A DNA stretch of 62,734 nt from Auritidibacter ignavus (GTDB lineage Bacteria > Actinomycetota > Actinomycetes > Actinomycetales > Micrococcaceae). The stretch is taken from assembly GCF_003703835.1 (NCBI RefSeq), contig NZ_RDQR01000015.1, forward strand, positions 1-62,734, in the 5' to 3' direction. The position numbers were made by a program, and so were the translations under genes. A model generated the notes under the pieces. The model was not told the origin of the DNA. It made no database searches and was given only the letters and a program-made list of their open reading frames with translations. Positions 45,533 to 56,880 of the stretch are shown one piece after another; position 1 is the stretch's first letter, and each line of letters opens with the position of its first letter.

Positions 45533-46068
45533 TTGGCTGAACCGTCGTGGCGAGACAACCGAGAGGTATCGGGGTGGCGCGGTGGCTCGGAGGTTTTCAG
45601 GTCCGGATCGTAGCGGAACCCACCGTCCTCGTCGCGCTCTGGTTGCCGGCCAAAAATGAAATGGCGACCGGATAATTCCTCGATTGAGATTGAGGCGAAG
45701 AAGTCTTTCAGTGTCGGAACCCAGGGAGCAATACCGAGTTGGCGCACGTGTTCAAGCTCCGCTGTATCGGTGACCATCCGCGCGACGCCACGAACCACCA
45801 CCGACCAGGCCTGCTCGGGGAGAATCCCGTCGGTTTCAAAGGCCACATCGAGTCCGTGTTCGGCGGCTGCTAATTTACTCCCGGGTGCGGTGCGGAAATA
45901 GAGCAAGTCACCGTCGCGGACATAATTGATGGGGAAGATCTCGATCTTGGGACCATCGGCAAAGGCGAAACGACCGTGGCGAGTGTTGTCCAGCAACTTC
46001 CGGCACTGTTCCTCGGTCAGGGTCAGGACCGGTTCGTTTTCGGGGTGCTCAAACATCAGGTGGTTCAT
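45529..46068 (-). CDS. PNPOx-like flavin-binding protein
   Basis: A 179-residue split-barrel protein of the pyridoxamine-5'-phosphate-oxidase-like superfamily, closest in form to NimA/DUF2470-type single-domain members: LTEEQCRKLLDNTRHGRFAFADG, PINYVRDGDLLYFRTAPGSK and QAWSVVVRGVARMV. It probably binds FMN or F420; the substrate is unknown. The ATG at 46068 is chosen for its upstream GGGAGA; an ATG six codons earlier is possible. Confidence 0.78.
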   Translation of the reverse strand: MNHLMFEHPENEPVLTLTEEQCRKLLDNTRHGRFAFADGPKIEIFPINYVRDGDLLYFRTAPGSKLAAAEHGLDVAFETDGILPEQAWSVVVRGVARMVTDTAELEHVRQLGIAPWVPTLKDFFASISIEELSGRHFIFGRQPERDEDGGFRYDPDLKTSEPPRHPDTSRLSRHDGSAN

Positions 46069-46140
46069 CTCACTATTGTCTCCCATTTAGGTCATGAGGG
46101 GAATCGATGACGCGCCGAGGATCCGGTGATGCCCTGCTGA

Positions 46141-47061
46141 TCATCGAGGTAGGTGCAGAATCCGCTCGAAGATCTCGCTGGCCGCAGCCGGGTCTCTGCC
46201 CGGTGCGAGCCCGAGGTAACACGGCGCCCTGTGCGCCGGACCGGACTCGGCAGGGGAGAACCAGCCGGGGCGGTAATGGCCACCGGCACACTGCAGAATC
46301 AGCTGTGCGGCCGCGATATCCCAGGGTTTGGTGTCCACCCCGATGACAAGGTCGAAAACTCCTTGGGCGGCTAAACACAATTCGAGTGCTCCGGAGACCA
46401 TTCGGCGTACGGTGGAAAACTGGCAGACCGCCTGTCCAAAAATCTCCAACGCGGTGTGAGGAGTCGGTGGGCTAGCCTGCAAGATTTCGGCTGCCGGAAA
46501 CGAGGTCACCAGATTGTAGTCCTGGAGCCGTTGCGGGCACGGACGTCGGACGCGGAGTTTGGAGTCGTTCACCCAGGCGGTGCCTGACTCGATATCGGCA
46601 GAGAACTCGAGGCCCATCGCCGGGGCAACGACTACTCCGGCGAGCACCTGGTCGTCGATCACCGCCGCGATGGAGATGGAATAGGTGTCGAGACCGTGGG
46701 CCAGGTTTGAGGTCCCGTCAATCGGATCGATGAGCCACACCACGGCATGGTCTGGTCGGGGCTCCAGCGCCGAGGTTCCAGTTGGGGAGTGCTCACCGAA
46801 TTCTTCGCCAAAGATTTGTGAGGTCGGTAACCGCTCGTGCAAAAACTCCCTGAGGTGGATCTCCACAGCACGATCGAGGTCGGTGACCACATCGTGGTGG
46901 TTGGTTTTATGGGTAGTTCCCCACCGAACTGTTCCATCGTTAACCTGATGTTTGTTTGGTGGGTCTAAAACTCTCGTGGCAGAGCGTGCAGCCGCGAGCG
47001 CCAGCTGGCGCAAGGCTGAGGGTCCAGAGATCGTTGTGCTATGACGGGATGCAGTGGCCAC
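46141..47061 (-). CDS. Inositol-monophosphatase-family phosphatase
   Basis: A 306-residue Mg2+-dependent phosphatase. Metal-site motifs are all there: IFGEEFGEHS, the core WLIDPIDGTSNLAHGLDTYS and KPWDIAAAQLIL. It may act on myo-inositol phosphate, histidinol phosphate or other sugar phosphates. GTG at 47061 (VATASRHSTTISG) is chosen because the upstream gene starts divergently at 47160 and longer frames would overlap it. Confidence 0.87.
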   Translation of the reverse strand: MATASRHSTTISGPSALRQLALAAARSATRVLDPPNKHQVNDGTVRWGTTHKTNHHDVVTDLDRAVEIHLREFLHERLPTSQIFGEEFGEHSPTGTSALEPRPDHAVVWLIDPIDGTSNLAHGLDTYSISIAAVIDDQVLAGVVVAPAMGLEFSADIESGTAWVNDSKLRVRRPCPQRLQDYNLVTSFPAAEILQASPPTPHTALEIFGQAVCQFSTVRRMVSGALELCLAAQGVFDLVIGVDTKPWDIAAAQLILQCAGGHYRPGWFSPAESGPAHRAPCYLGLAPGRDPAAASEIFERILHLPR

Positions 47062-47159
47062 GGTGTGTATCCTAGCCAGTTTTACATCATCCAACGGTTC
47101 AGGCAACGGCCACGCCCGTGTGGTCACAGCAGCATTAATAATGGGGGATACTAGAGAGC

Positions 47160-48449
47160 ATGGGAAAAATCTTTCGCCGCGCCGGACGTCAGAGGGCCAC
47201 ATCGACCACATCATCACGGCGGGACACCTCGGCGCTTGCTCAGCGGAAGTTGGTTCAGGGGCGAAACTCTATCCGTGCTGCCGCGCAACACGATCGTCAG
47301 GACCCGGTGCCAGAACGCTTGGTGACCTGGGCTTATTACCGGTACCAAGGCATGCGCAAGAAACAAGCTCTCGACCGCGGAGATGTGCCGACTCTGCTAC
47401 CGTTCATCGGATACGGTTCCACCAGCTGGGTCCGAGTCTTTGCACGAGTGTTGCTCGCCCGTGAGGACGCCTTCGAAGCTGGGCACCGGTTGACTAAAGT
47501 CGTTCAAGATGGAGTCCGCGGGTGGCGTAACTTCGTCTCCCCACCGCTGCCGTATGCAGAAGTCCACGTCGATATCGACGGTGTCACCCACACGGTGCGT
47601 GCTGATCGTAGTGGCGTGGTGGACACAGTGCTACCGGCCGCGCTCGACGAGGGATGGCAGTCGATCACCCTTCATGTAGCTGACGGTGACTCCGCTAATG
47701 CCGATATTTTCGTGATCTCCGACCAGGCCCGCTCCGGAGTGATGTGCGACGTCGACGACACCGTGGTGGTCACCGCCCTACCACGTCCGTTGTTGGCAGC
47801 CTGGAACTCCTTCGTTCTCGACGAACACGCTAGAACGCCCACTCCGGGGATGTCGGTGCTACTCAACCGGATCGTCGAAGCCGAAGCGAAGTCCCCGGTG
47901 TTCTATGTCTCTACCGGGGCATGGAACGTCGCCCAAACTCTCACGCGGTTCTTAGCGCGTAACCTCTACCCGTTCGGCCCACTGTTACTGACTAGCTGGG
48001 GGCCCACCGAACACCGCTGGTTCCGCTCCGGTGTGGAACATAAGGTTACGGCGCTGCGCAGACTGGCCGAGGACTTCCCGCATATTACGTGGATTTTGAT
48101 CGGTGACGATGGGCAGCACGATCCCGAAATCTATGCCGATTTCGCCCGAGACTATCCGCACCAGGTACGCGCGATTGCGATCCGTCAGCTGACGCCTTCT
48201 GAAGCGCTCTTGGCTGGCGGTCGGGCTGAAGAAACCCGTTACTCGACGCCGGGCATCCCGTGGGTATACGGCCCTGATGGGGCCACATTGGAATTGCAAC
48301 TAGAGCGTTTAGGTATCCTGGATCCCCAGTCCGAAACTGCCTCGCCGTTGGCCTGGCCGGCATCCATTCAGCAAAATGAGTCCAAGGCTGTCGCTGAGCT
48401 ACAACAAGACTATCCGCGATTTACCCAAGATATTCCGCGGGAAGACTAA
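47160..48449 (+). CDS. App1-family phosphatase-like protein (DUF2183)
   Basis: A 429-residue protein with the App1 catalytic domain known from yeast phosphatidate phosphatase: SGVMCDVDDTVVVTALPRP carries the DxDxT nucleophile motif, and FYVSTGAWNVAQTLTRFL and WILIGDDGQHDPEIY the remaining HAD-type motifs. An N-terminal basic region and a small beta domain (EVHVDIDGVTHTVRADRSG) precede it. The substrate in bacteria is not established. The stop overlaps an ATG (TAATG) in front of the thioesterase gene. Confidence 0.87.
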   Translation: MGKIFRRAGRQRATSTTSSRRDTSALAQRKLVQGRNSIRAAAQHDRQDPVPERLVTWAYYRYQGMRKKQALDRGDVPTLLPFIGYGSTSWVRVFARVLLAREDAFEAGHRLTKVVQDGVRGWRNFVSPPLPYAEVHVDIDGVTHTVRADRSGVVDTVLPAALDEGWQSITLHVADGDSANADIFVISDQARSGVMCDVDDTVVVTALPRPLLAAWNSFVLDEHARTPTPGMSVLLNRIVEAEAKSPVFYVSTGAWNVAQTLTRFLARNLYPFGPLLLTSWGPTEHRWFRSGVEHKVTALRRLAEDFPHITWILIGDDGQHDPEIYADFARDYPHQVRAIAIRQLTPSEALLAGGRAEETRYSTPGIPWVYGPDGATLELQLERLGILDPQSETASPLAWPASIQQNESKAVAELQQDYPRFTQDIPRED

Positions 48450-48499
48450 TGAGTCAGTGGCGGGCTAGGTCAGCAGACACATTCGAGGAGGCCACCACC

Positions 48500-48982
48500 A
48501 TGAGTCCGGTATCAACCAACAGCTCCCACGGTGTCAACACCACCGTGCAGATCCACCTGCGCTGGGGCGATATGGACGCCTATGGGCACGTCAATAACGT
48601 CCAAATCGTGCGTCTGATGGAAGAAGCCCGCGTGCTGGCTTTCGGAACTCCCTCGGGCACTGGAGCTCCCGAATCCGAAGACCAGCCGGAGGTGGCAGCC
48701 CCGATTGACTTGATTAGTTCCGTCCCCGAAGGCGTGCTGACCCTGATTTCCGAGCACACCGTGAGATATCGGCGACAACTGCCCTACCGACGCCAACCGG
48801 TCCCGGTCCGTCTGCAGATCACGAAGGTGAAGGCCGCCGCGATCGAGGTTGGCTATGAATTCATCGACCCGGTGACTGCCGAGGTGGCAGTGACCGCCAG
48901 CTCCACCATGGTCTTCGTTGATGCCGAGTCAGGACGACCAGTGCGGCTCAATGATGAACAGAAAGCGCGGTTGCACGGTTAG
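48500..48982 (+). CDS. Hotdog-fold acyl-CoA thioesterase
   Basis: A 160-residue 4HBT-type thioesterase with the active-site block LRWGDMDAYGHVNNVQIVRLMEEAR (catalytic Asp in GDMDAYGHVNN). It hydrolyses acyl-CoA esters; chain-length preference is unknown. GAGGAGG lies 8 bases upstream of the ATG at 48500, which decides the start over the ATG at 48449 that overlaps the App1 stop. A region of extra residues (GTGAPESEDQPEVAAP) follows the active site. Confidence 0.87.
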   Translation: MSPVSTNSSHGVNTTVQIHLRWGDMDAYGHVNNVQIVRLMEEARVLAFGTPSGTGAPESEDQPEVAAPIDLISSVPEGVLTLISEHTVRYRRQLPYRRQPVPVRLQITKVKAAAIEVGYEFIDPVTAEVAVTASSTMVFVDAESGRPVRLNDEQKARLHG

Positions 48983-49017
48983 CGCGCCGGTGCCTCTGGG
49001 ACGCCGAGACGGTGGTA

Positions 49018-49031
49018 CCGGTCATGACCGG
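49018..49031. terminator. Short palindrome between convergent genes
   Basis: CCGGTCA joined to TGACCGG, a perfect 14-bp palindrome between the thioesterase stop and the gdhA stop. It may act as a weak terminator for either strand. Confidence 0.35.
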
Positions 49032-49051
49032 ATGGGACGGGCTCGCCGAGT

Positions 49052-50407
<1,356 letters not shown>

Positions 50408-50641
50408 TTATCTTTGGAGTCATAGATCATTCGGTGAGGCTGCCTCCGAAAGTAGGGTACGGCTGCACCCTCTCGGGGAGACAGCCGTTGTCTACCACGT
50501 ATCACCATAACACCTTGAGGCGACAAAGGAAAATACCAGTTGCCATTATCTCGCAACATTTACCTTCAGCGGGTTCGGAAGTCTTTCGCTCCGAGACAGT
50601 AAATCCCCAGATCGAGCGTCGATAATGGCACCATAGGGAAT

Positions 50642-51988
50642 GTGCCAGACAAAACTTCCCCCCAGCCTTCCCACGGGGTTCGTCCCCTGCCGATGCCGTT
50701 GTGGCTTCAAGGCGTGATCGAATCCTGTGCTGCAGCTCTGATGGGTATCGCCGGGCTTGCCGTGCTCCTGATTGGGATGTGGCTCTTTGGAGCCTGGGCC
50801 AATATGGATCTACTGGCGGTGGGACAGCTTGCTGGCGTGTTGTGGCTGGCCGGTCAAGGAACCCCGGTAGCACTGTCGGTTCCCCAACCTGGGACCGAAG
50901 AGATCATGTCGGGAACTCTGTGGTTCCTCCCGCTGGGCCTGACCGCGATCCTGCTGTATCTCACCACGCGCGTCGGGCACCGACTGGCTCGAGCCAGCGA
51001 GGCTCGCAAACTCTGGCAGGCGCTGATCCCCGCGGTACTGGCCTACGGGCTGTTCGCTTTTGGGCTTTCCTCACTGATTTCTGTTGAGCGCATCCACGTT
51101 CCCCCGGCGGGCGTGCTGGCACCCCTTGGGATCTTTGGACTCGGTATTGTGCTCGGGCTGCGCCGACGCTACGGTAGCTGGCGTTTTCTGGGGACCGAGG
51201 CGATCGGCACCTGGATGAGTGCCCGTTCCCAGCAGGTGCGCTGGATGTTGAGCTTCCTGGCCTCGATGGTCAAAGCTGCCACCGTGGGAATCCTGGCCGC
51301 AGTGGCCAGCGCGGCAGTACTGACCGTCGTGCTCATCGGAGTGCAGTGGGCGCCGATTACCGAGGTCTATCAACGTTTAGGTACCGGAATATGGGGTGGC
51401 CTGGCGCTGACCCTGTTGCAGGTGGCGCTGTTACCGAACCTGGTGCTGTGGGTGTTGTCGTGGATGACCGGTATTGGATTCAGCCTGGGCACCGGCTCAC
51501 TGATCGCCCCAGCCGGAACGATTCTTGGCCCGCAACCGGCCATACCGTTACTGGCTGCCATTCCACCGGAGTCTTCCTTGGCCGATACGTGGTGGGTGCT
51601 GTTGATCCCGGTGGCCTGCGGCATCGTCGCCGGTGTGTGGCTCTTCCGTGACGGGGAAAATCACGTAGAAGATTGGATCACTCAACGGGTTGGCCACCCC
51701 ATCGTCGCGCCCGCGCTGGCCACCCTGACGACTGGGGTCATCTTGGCTGCGATCGTCGCGGTGGTCATGATGTTGGTATGGTGGCTGTCCTCAGGGTCCT
51801 GGGGCTTCGGCAAATTTGACGAGGTCGGCCCCACCGCATGGCTCAGCGGGTTGACCCTGGGCGGCGAAGTTGGGGTCGGGGCCATGCTGGGCTATGTGCT
51901 GGCTCCGCTGGTTGACGCTCCGCTGTACTCCAGTACGACAGACCAGGCCCAGCCAACGGTCACATCAGGATCGGCTGACCCCGACTGA
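50642..51988 (+). CDS. DUF6350 multi-pass membrane protein
   Basis: A 448-residue protein with about nine to ten membrane segments (first GVIESCAAALMGIAGLAVLLIG) and short loops. The family (DUF6350, also called PerM-like or cell-division membrane protein) is typical of Actinobacteria and usually sits directly before purN-purH, as here. No activity is known. GTG start. Confidence 0.8.
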   Translation: MPDKTSPQPSHGVRPLPMPLWLQGVIESCAAALMGIAGLAVLLIGMWLFGAWANMDLLAVGQLAGVLWLAGQGTPVALSVPQPGTEEIMSGTLWFLPLGLTAILLYLTTRVGHRLARASEARKLWQALIPAVLAYGLFAFGLSSLISVERIHVPPAGVLAPLGIFGLGIVLGLRRRYGSWRFLGTEAIGTWMSARSQQVRWMLSFLASMVKAATVGILAAVASAAVLTVVLIGVQWAPITEVYQRLGTGIWGGLALTLLQVALLPNLVLWVLSWMTGIGFSLGTGSLIAPAGTILGPQPAIPLLAAIPPESSLADTWWVLLIPVACGIVAGVWLFRDGENHVEDWITQRVGHPIVAPALATLTTGVILAAIVAVVMMLVWWLSSGSWGFGKFDEVGPTAWLSGLTLGGEVGVGAMLGYVLAPLVDAPLYSSTTDQAQPTVTSGSADPD

Positions 51989-51994
51989 GTGCTA

Positions 51995-52399
51995 CTACTC
52001 AGTCAGTCTGAGCTGCTGAAGGATATCGGAGTATTGCTGATCGCACTCACTGACCGCAGTGTGGGTGATCGCCGAGTGCAAGCATTGTTCATAGTCCTGG
52101 GTGGGGGCCCACAAGACCATCTGCGCAACCGCAATGGCGGTAAACAGGACACAACCCAGTGCTCCGGCAGTGCCTGCTAACCAGGTCAGCATGGTGGTTT
52201 TGACCTGAGTGGCACCTCGGAATAACACGACCGCAACCACGACACCAGCAATCCCAAAGATCGGGGTGACGACTTTATACGGCAGAGGTAACACCGACCC
52301 GGCGTAGGTGGCGATCAACGCGGCCAACAACCAGAGCACCAGCTGACTCAGCGATCCGGTGCGAGAACTGGTCGATGAGGCCGAGGTCTTATTCGACAC
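51995..52399 (-). CDS. Small membrane protein of unknown function
   Basis: A 134-residue protein with three membrane segments (about residues 18-38, 43-62 and 70-95), a Ser/Thr-rich N-terminus, and a C-terminal tail with two cysteines (QCLHSAITHTAVSECDQQ) that probably lies outside the membrane and could form a disulfide. Not a recognised family. GTG start. It lies opposite to its neighbours between DUF6350 and purN. Confidence 0.65.
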   Translation of the reverse strand: MSNKTSASSTSSRTGSLSQLVLWLLAALIATYAGSVLPLPYKVVTPIFGIAGVVVAVVLFRGATQVKTTMLTWLAGTAGALGCVLFTAIAVAQMVLWAPTQDYEQCLHSAITHTAVSECDQQYSDILQQLRLTE

Positions 52400-52559
52400 G
52401 ATCCTGGTGGTCCTCTATTCCGTCGTTGGGGTGATGTCCAGAACACCATCCTAGCCAGAGGTAGCCACTCTTTGCGTCGGGCCTCGCGTTAGAGTTAAGG
52501 CCGGTCATGATCGTCTGGCTCGCATCCAGCTCACCTCTGGCGGAAGGATCCCCCATACT

Positions 52560-53222
52560 ATGCGCGTTGTTGTATTGCTATCTGGCTCCGGTTCCAATTT
52601 TCAGGCGGTGCTCGACGCGGTTCAGGCCGGGCGCCTGGCGATCGAAATCGTTGCGGTGGGGTCTGATACCGCCGAGGCCTATGGTCTGCGTCGTGCCGAC
52701 GCAGCCGAGCTGGAGACCTTCGTGGTCGACTGGACCAATTATCACAACCGCACCGAGTGGACGAAGGCGCTACTGACCGTGGTGGATAGCTATGCACCCG
52801 ATCTGGTTGTCTCTTCTGGTCTGATGCGGGTGGTCGGTGAAGAATTTGTCCGGGCCTACCACGGTCGATTTATCAACACTCATCCGGCGTTACTACCGAG
52901 CTTTCCCGGAGCCCACGCGGTCCGGGACGCCCTACAGGCCGGGGTCATCACCACCGGTGCCACCGTGCACCTGGTGGATGCCGGGGTGGACACCGGCCCG
53001 ATCATTGCTCAGACCGAGGTCGAGGTCACCGCAGATGATGACCAGGACAGTCTGCACAAACGCATCAAAGTCGTTGAACGAGACATGCTGATTGACACCC
53101 TGGCCGCCGTGGCTGCGGGGCACACGGCGCTGGAACTGGCCGAACAATTTGCCCAGAAGCGACGGGGCCGCGCCGGTGCGGACGCTACTGAGGCATCAAA
53201 AGAACACTCGAGTCCAGACTAG
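52560..53222 (+). CDS. purN: Phosphoribosylglycinamide formyltransferase
   Basis: A 220-residue enzyme that formylates GAR with 10-formyl-THF in purine synthesis. [21 protein letters not shown] at the N-terminus, the catalytic [18 protein letters not shown] and [19 protein letters not shown] are all intact. The last ~20 residues are a basic/acidic tail. The ribosome-binding site is GGAAGGA, 12 bases upstream. purH follows, so both act in the same operon. Confidence 0.96.
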   Translation: MRVVVLLSGSGSNFQAVLDAVQAGRLAIEIVAVGSDTAEAYGLRRADAAELETFVVDWTNYHNRTEWTKALLTVVDSYAPDLVVSSGLMRVVGEEFVRAYHGRFINTHPALLPSFPGAHAVRDALQAGVITTGATVHLVDAGVDTGPIIAQTEVEVTADDDQDSLHKRIKVVERDMLIDTLAAVAAGHTALELAEQFAQKRRGRAGADATEASKEHSSPD

Positions 53223-53305
53223 ACTTGAACTGTGAATGGAGCGCTGGCCCGTTCACGCCAAATGTATTTTCGAGTGACCGCGAACCGATGGTAGGAGTAG
53301 CTGGC

Positions 53306-55009
53306 GTGGCAGAATCCACAGATAAAATCCCGTTCAAACGTGCACTGATTTCGGTTTACGACAAAACCGGTCTTCAGGATCTAGCTCGCGGTCTAGCTGA
53401 TGCCGGTGTGCAGATTGTCTCGACCGGGTCGACTGCCAAAACCATTGCGTCCACTGGGGTGGATGTTACCGAGGTCGCAGATATTACCGGGTTCCCCGAA
53501 GTGCTTGACGGGCGGGTGAAAACTCTGCACCCGCGCATTCACGCCGGCATTCTGGCTGATCGCCGCCTGGAATCGCACCGGGCCCAGCTGGACGAACACC
53601 ACATCGAACCTTTTGACCTGGTCATCGTCAACCTCTATCCCTTCGTCGAAACCGTTGGTTCTGGCGCGGGGGAAGACGACGTGATTGAAAAGATCGACAT
53701 CGGTGGGCCCTCCATGGTTCGGGCGGCAGCGAAGAACCACCCCTCTATCGCGGTGGTCGTCGACCCGCGCTCCTATCAAGACGTTGTCACCGCAGCCCAG
53801 CAGGGTGGTTTCGACTTGGCCACTCGCAAGCGACTGGCCTCGTTGGCTTTTGCGCATACTGCCGCTTACGACAACGCGGTGGCGGCTTGGACTGCCGCGC
53901 AATTCGGTGAAGCTCCCGAGCAGGAATCCACGGTCAGCCAGCTTCCGCCCTACGTTGGGGTATCGCTGAGCCGTGCCGAATCGTTGCGCTATGGTGAAAA
54001 TCCCCACCAGCCCGCTGCCCTGTATGTCGAGGATGGGGCCAGTACCGGTATCGCCCAAGCGCAGCTGCTGCATGGCAAGCCGATGAGCTACAACAACTAT
54101 GTGGATGCCGACGCCGCGGTGCGCGCCGCGTTCGACTTCAGCGATCCGGCCGTGGCCATCATTAAGCACGCCAACCCCTGCGGTCTGGCCGTCGGGGACG
54201 CACATGCCACCGACCCGATCGCTGATGCTCACGCTAAAGCTCACGCCACGGACCCGGTTTCTGCTTTCGGGGGAGTGATCGCGGCGAACCGTGAGATCAC
54301 CGCGACGTTCGCCACCCAGGTCAAGGACATTTTTACCGAAGTGATGGTGGCCCCCAGTTTCTCGGCCGAGGCGGTTGAGATCCTCTCGGCGAAGAAGAAC
54401 CTGCGCCTGCTCGAATTGCCCGCAGGCTTTCACCGCGACTCCGTGGAGTATAAGCAGGTCTCCGGGGGCATGTTGTTACAGGTCGCCGACACCTTCCAGT
54501 CTCAGGGCGACAACCCTGCCGACTGGGAACTGGTTTCGGGCGAGCCCGCCGATGAAACCACCCTGGCCGATCTGGCTTTTGCTTGGAAAGCCGTGCGCGC
54601 GGCTAAATCCAACGCCATTTTGTTGGCCCATCAGCAGGCAGCCGTGGGTATCGGGATGGGCCAGGTCAACCGCCTGGACTCCTGCCGGTTAGCCATCGAA
54701 CGTGCCAACACCCTCGGTATGGCAACCACCGGAGCTCAACAGACCGGCACCAACGATCAGGTGAGATCGGTCGGAGGCGCTAGCAACCCGACCTCGACCG
54801 AGCAGGCCCCGGTGCGCGCTCGCGGTTCGGTAGCAGCCTCGGATGCGTTCTTTCCCTTCCCCGACGGGCTCCAAATCCTCATCGATGCTGGGGTGCGTGC
54901 CGTGGTGCAACCCGGTGGCTCCATCCGAGACGAGGACGTTATCGCCACAGCGCGCCAGGCGGGGATCACGATGTACCTGACCCATTCCCGACACTTCTAC
55001 CACGGCTAA
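53306..55009 (+). CDS. purH: AICAR transformylase/IMP cyclohydrolase
   Basis: A 567-residue bifunctional enzyme for the last two steps of IMP synthesis. The cyclohydrolase half has [15 protein letters not shown] and [16 protein letters not shown]; the transformylase half has [16 protein letters not shown] and [20 protein letters not shown] with the catalytic Lys-His. GTG at 53306 ([13 protein letters not shown]) is chosen because TAGGAG lies 8 bases upstream. There is an extra segment of about 30 residues ([20 protein letters not shown] and onward) just before the conserved [13 protein letters not shown] block. Frame and active site stay intact. Confidence 0.95.
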   Translation: MAESTDKIPFKRALISVYDKTGLQDLARGLADAGVQIVSTGSTAKTIASTGVDVTEVADITGFPEVLDGRVKTLHPRIHAGILADRRLESHRAQLDEHHIEPFDLVIVNLYPFVETVGSGAGEDDVIEKIDIGGPSMVRAAAKNHPSIAVVVDPRSYQDVVTAAQQGGFDLATRKRLASLAFAHTAAYDNAVAAWTAAQFGEAPEQESTVSQLPPYVGVSLSRAESLRYGENPHQPAALYVEDGASTGIAQAQLLHGKPMSYNNYVDADAAVRAAFDFSDPAVAIIKHANPCGLAVGDAHATDPIADAHAKAHATDPVSAFGGVIAANREITATFATQVKDIFTEVMVAPSFSAEAVEILSAKKNLRLLELPAGFHRDSVEYKQVSGGMLLQVADTFQSQGDNPADWELVSGEPADETTLADLAFAWKAVRAAKSNAILLAHQQAAVGIGMGQVNRLDSCRLAIERANTLGMATTGAQQTGTNDQVRSVGGASNPTSTEQAPVRARGSVAASDAFFPFPDGLQILIDAGVRAVVQPGGSIRDEDVIATARQAGITMYLTHSRHFYHG

Positions 55010-55089
55010 GCACGGCTGTAATCATTCAGGTGGTGCCAACTGACCGCAGGCTGGCAAAGTTTGAAGTTGGTCTCTGCGGTCGGCTAGTG

Positions 55090-55182
55090 TTAGTGACCGT
55101 TCAGCCAGCGCCTGAGCGACACAGCCTCATCACTCAGCTCTTTCAGATAATCCCGCGTAGCCACCGGCGTCTCCGGGGTCAC
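55090..55182 (-). CDS. Possible 30-residue small protein
   Basis: A short frame with start GTG, preceded by AAGGAG with a 5-base spacer, encodes a helical, charged peptide containing ATRDYLKELSDEAVSLRRWL and ending in NGH. Codon third positions are strongly G+C-rich, as in real genes here. It lies alone on the minus strand between purH and mgtE. The frame is open further upstream, so a longer form is possible. No family is recognised. Confidence 0.45.
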   Translation of the reverse strand: MTPETPVATRDYLKELSDEAVSLRRWLNGH

Positions 55183-55334
55183 CGTGACTCCTTCACGGTG
55201 TTGACCGACGTTGAGCTCAGGTGTTGCTGTGTCCCCACGGTGCCGGCGCGTTTGCAACGACTCCACCCTGGGCCGCACTCCCGGTCCGGACGGTGGCCGG
55301 TCGTGGCCTGATCTGGGGAACTGGAGGCGGGATC

Positions 55335-56708
55335 ATGTCGAAACAGCAGACCACGATCTACGACGTGGAGGCACTGGAAGAGTCCATCCAAGACCACCTC
55401 AAAGAAGATCGACTGGCTGAAGCCACCGTCGAGCTACGACGGTTACGCCCCTCTGATCTGGAGCGGTTCCTGGACCGGACCTCTCGCACGATGTTGCCGG
55501 TGGCCTTCCGCCTGCTGGATAAAGACGCAGCCGTGACCGTGTTTGAGACCATGGAGCCGCAGTTGCAGTCGGATCTCATTGACGGGTTGCAAACCAGCCG
55601 GGTGCAGGAAATTTTCGGGGAACTGGAATCGACCTCCCAGGCTCGGCTCCTCGATGAGGTGCCCGCCGAGGTCGCCCAACGGTTGCTGTCCGGACTCTCG
55701 GCTGCCGATCGCAATCAAGCCGGGCGCGTGCTCGGGTACCCCGAAGACGCGGTGGGTCGACGCCTGACCCCCATCACGGTCGAGCTCAGTGCCCACATGA
55801 GTGCCACCGAAGCCCTGCAAGCTGTGCGAGCCGCTGACGTCGATGCCGACGATGAAAATGAGCTCGCCACCCTGCCGGTCGCCTCCTCCACGCACAAGGT
55901 CCTGGGCTTGGTCGACCTGACCCGCCTCGTGCGGGCTGAGCCGGATACCTTGGTCCGCGACATCATGCACGACACCGATACGGTCAATGCGACCGAAGAA
56001 GCCGAAGTGGCCGCGCGGATGGCTGTGCACCACCGAGTGCAAGCGGTGCCTGTGGTCGACGACGCCGAACGGCTCATCGGTATGCTGCTGGTTGATGATG
56101 CCCAGCGTATTCTGGAAGAAGAAGAGTCCGAAGATACCTATCGTTCCGGTGGTGCCGAACCTCTGGGCCAGCCGTATCTGACCACTTCGATCATGCAACT
56201 GGTCAAGTCCCGCATCGTCTGGCTGCTGGTGCTGGCGATCGGCGCAACACTGACCGTGCAGGTATTGCAGGTCTTTGAAGAGATGCTTGCGGTCATGGTG
56301 GTGCTGACCTTGTTCATTCCGTTGCTGACTGGCACCGGTGGAAATACCGGTAACCAGGCGGCCACCACCGTTACCCGTGCCATCGCCCTGGGCCAAGTGA
56401 CGCCCCGAGACGTCTGGCGGGTCATCGGTCGAGAAGCACTGGTGGGTTGCACCCTGGGCGCCTGTTTAGGTGTCCTCGGGTTTGTGATTACCGGACTGAT
56501 CTTCGGGTGGGATATTGGCACAGTGATCGGACTGACACTGCTGGCGATCTGCACGGTGGCTGCTACGGTGGGCTCGATGATGCCGCTCATCGCGTCCAAG
56601 ATCGGTGTGGACCCGGCGGTGTTCTCCAACCCATTTATCTCCACGGTGGTGGACGCTCTGGGGCTGATCATCTACTTTATGGTCGCCCAGTCCGTTCTGG
56701 GGCTCTAA
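55335..56708 (+). CDS. mgtE: Magnesium transporter MgtE
   Basis: A 457-residue Mg2+ channel/transporter. Order: N-terminal helical domain (about residues 1-130), two CBS repeats (about 135-265, with THKVLGLVDLTRLV and VQAVPVVDDAERLIGMLLVDDA), a connecting helix, and five membrane segments from SRIVWLLVLAIGATLTVQVL, with the pore motif PLLTGTGGNTGNQAATTVTRAI. GGAGG lies 7 bases upstream of the ATG. The 150 bases before it show no clear M-box Mg2+ riboswitch. Confidence 0.94.
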   Translation: MSKQQTTIYDVEALEESIQDHLKEDRLAEATVELRRLRPSDLERFLDRTSRTMLPVAFRLLDKDAAVTVFETMEPQLQSDLIDGLQTSRVQEIFGELESTSQARLLDEVPAEVAQRLLSGLSAADRNQAGRVLGYPEDAVGRRLTPITVELSAHMSATEALQAVRAADVDADDENELATLPVASSTHKVLGLVDLTRLVRAEPDTLVRDIMHDTDTVNATEEAEVAARMAVHHRVQAVPVVDDAERLIGMLLVDDAQRILEEEESEDTYRSGGAEPLGQPYLTTSIMQLVKSRIVWLLVLAIGATLTVQVLQVFEEMLAVMVVLTLFIPLLTGTGGNTGNQAATTVTRAIALGQVTPRDVWRVIGREALVGCTLGACLGVLGFVITGLIFGWDIGTVIGLTLLAICTVAATVGSMMPLIASKIGVDPAVFSNPFISTVVDALGLIIYFMVAQSVLGL

Positions 56709-56880
56709 GCTCTGCGCCAGATCTGCCGGCAACTGCCTTTACCTATCGACCCATGACTCCGGTAGATTAAGAAAGAACCTGTGTTGGTCGACGGTGTTCG
56801 CACCGTTGGTCGGTGTGCTTTAGGGCGCACCCATGAGAAATCCGAGACGGATGAGCATCCACGAGGAGATTGGTACACCC

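Noticed and set aside
55183-55334. M-box (Mg2+) riboswitch before mgtE
   Set aside because: The conserved GTTAGGTGAGGC segment of the M-box is absent.
55443-56396. A 317-codon minus-strand frame opposite mgtE
   Set aside because: Antisense shadow of mgtE; its translation is Gln/His/Gly-rich without domain signatures.
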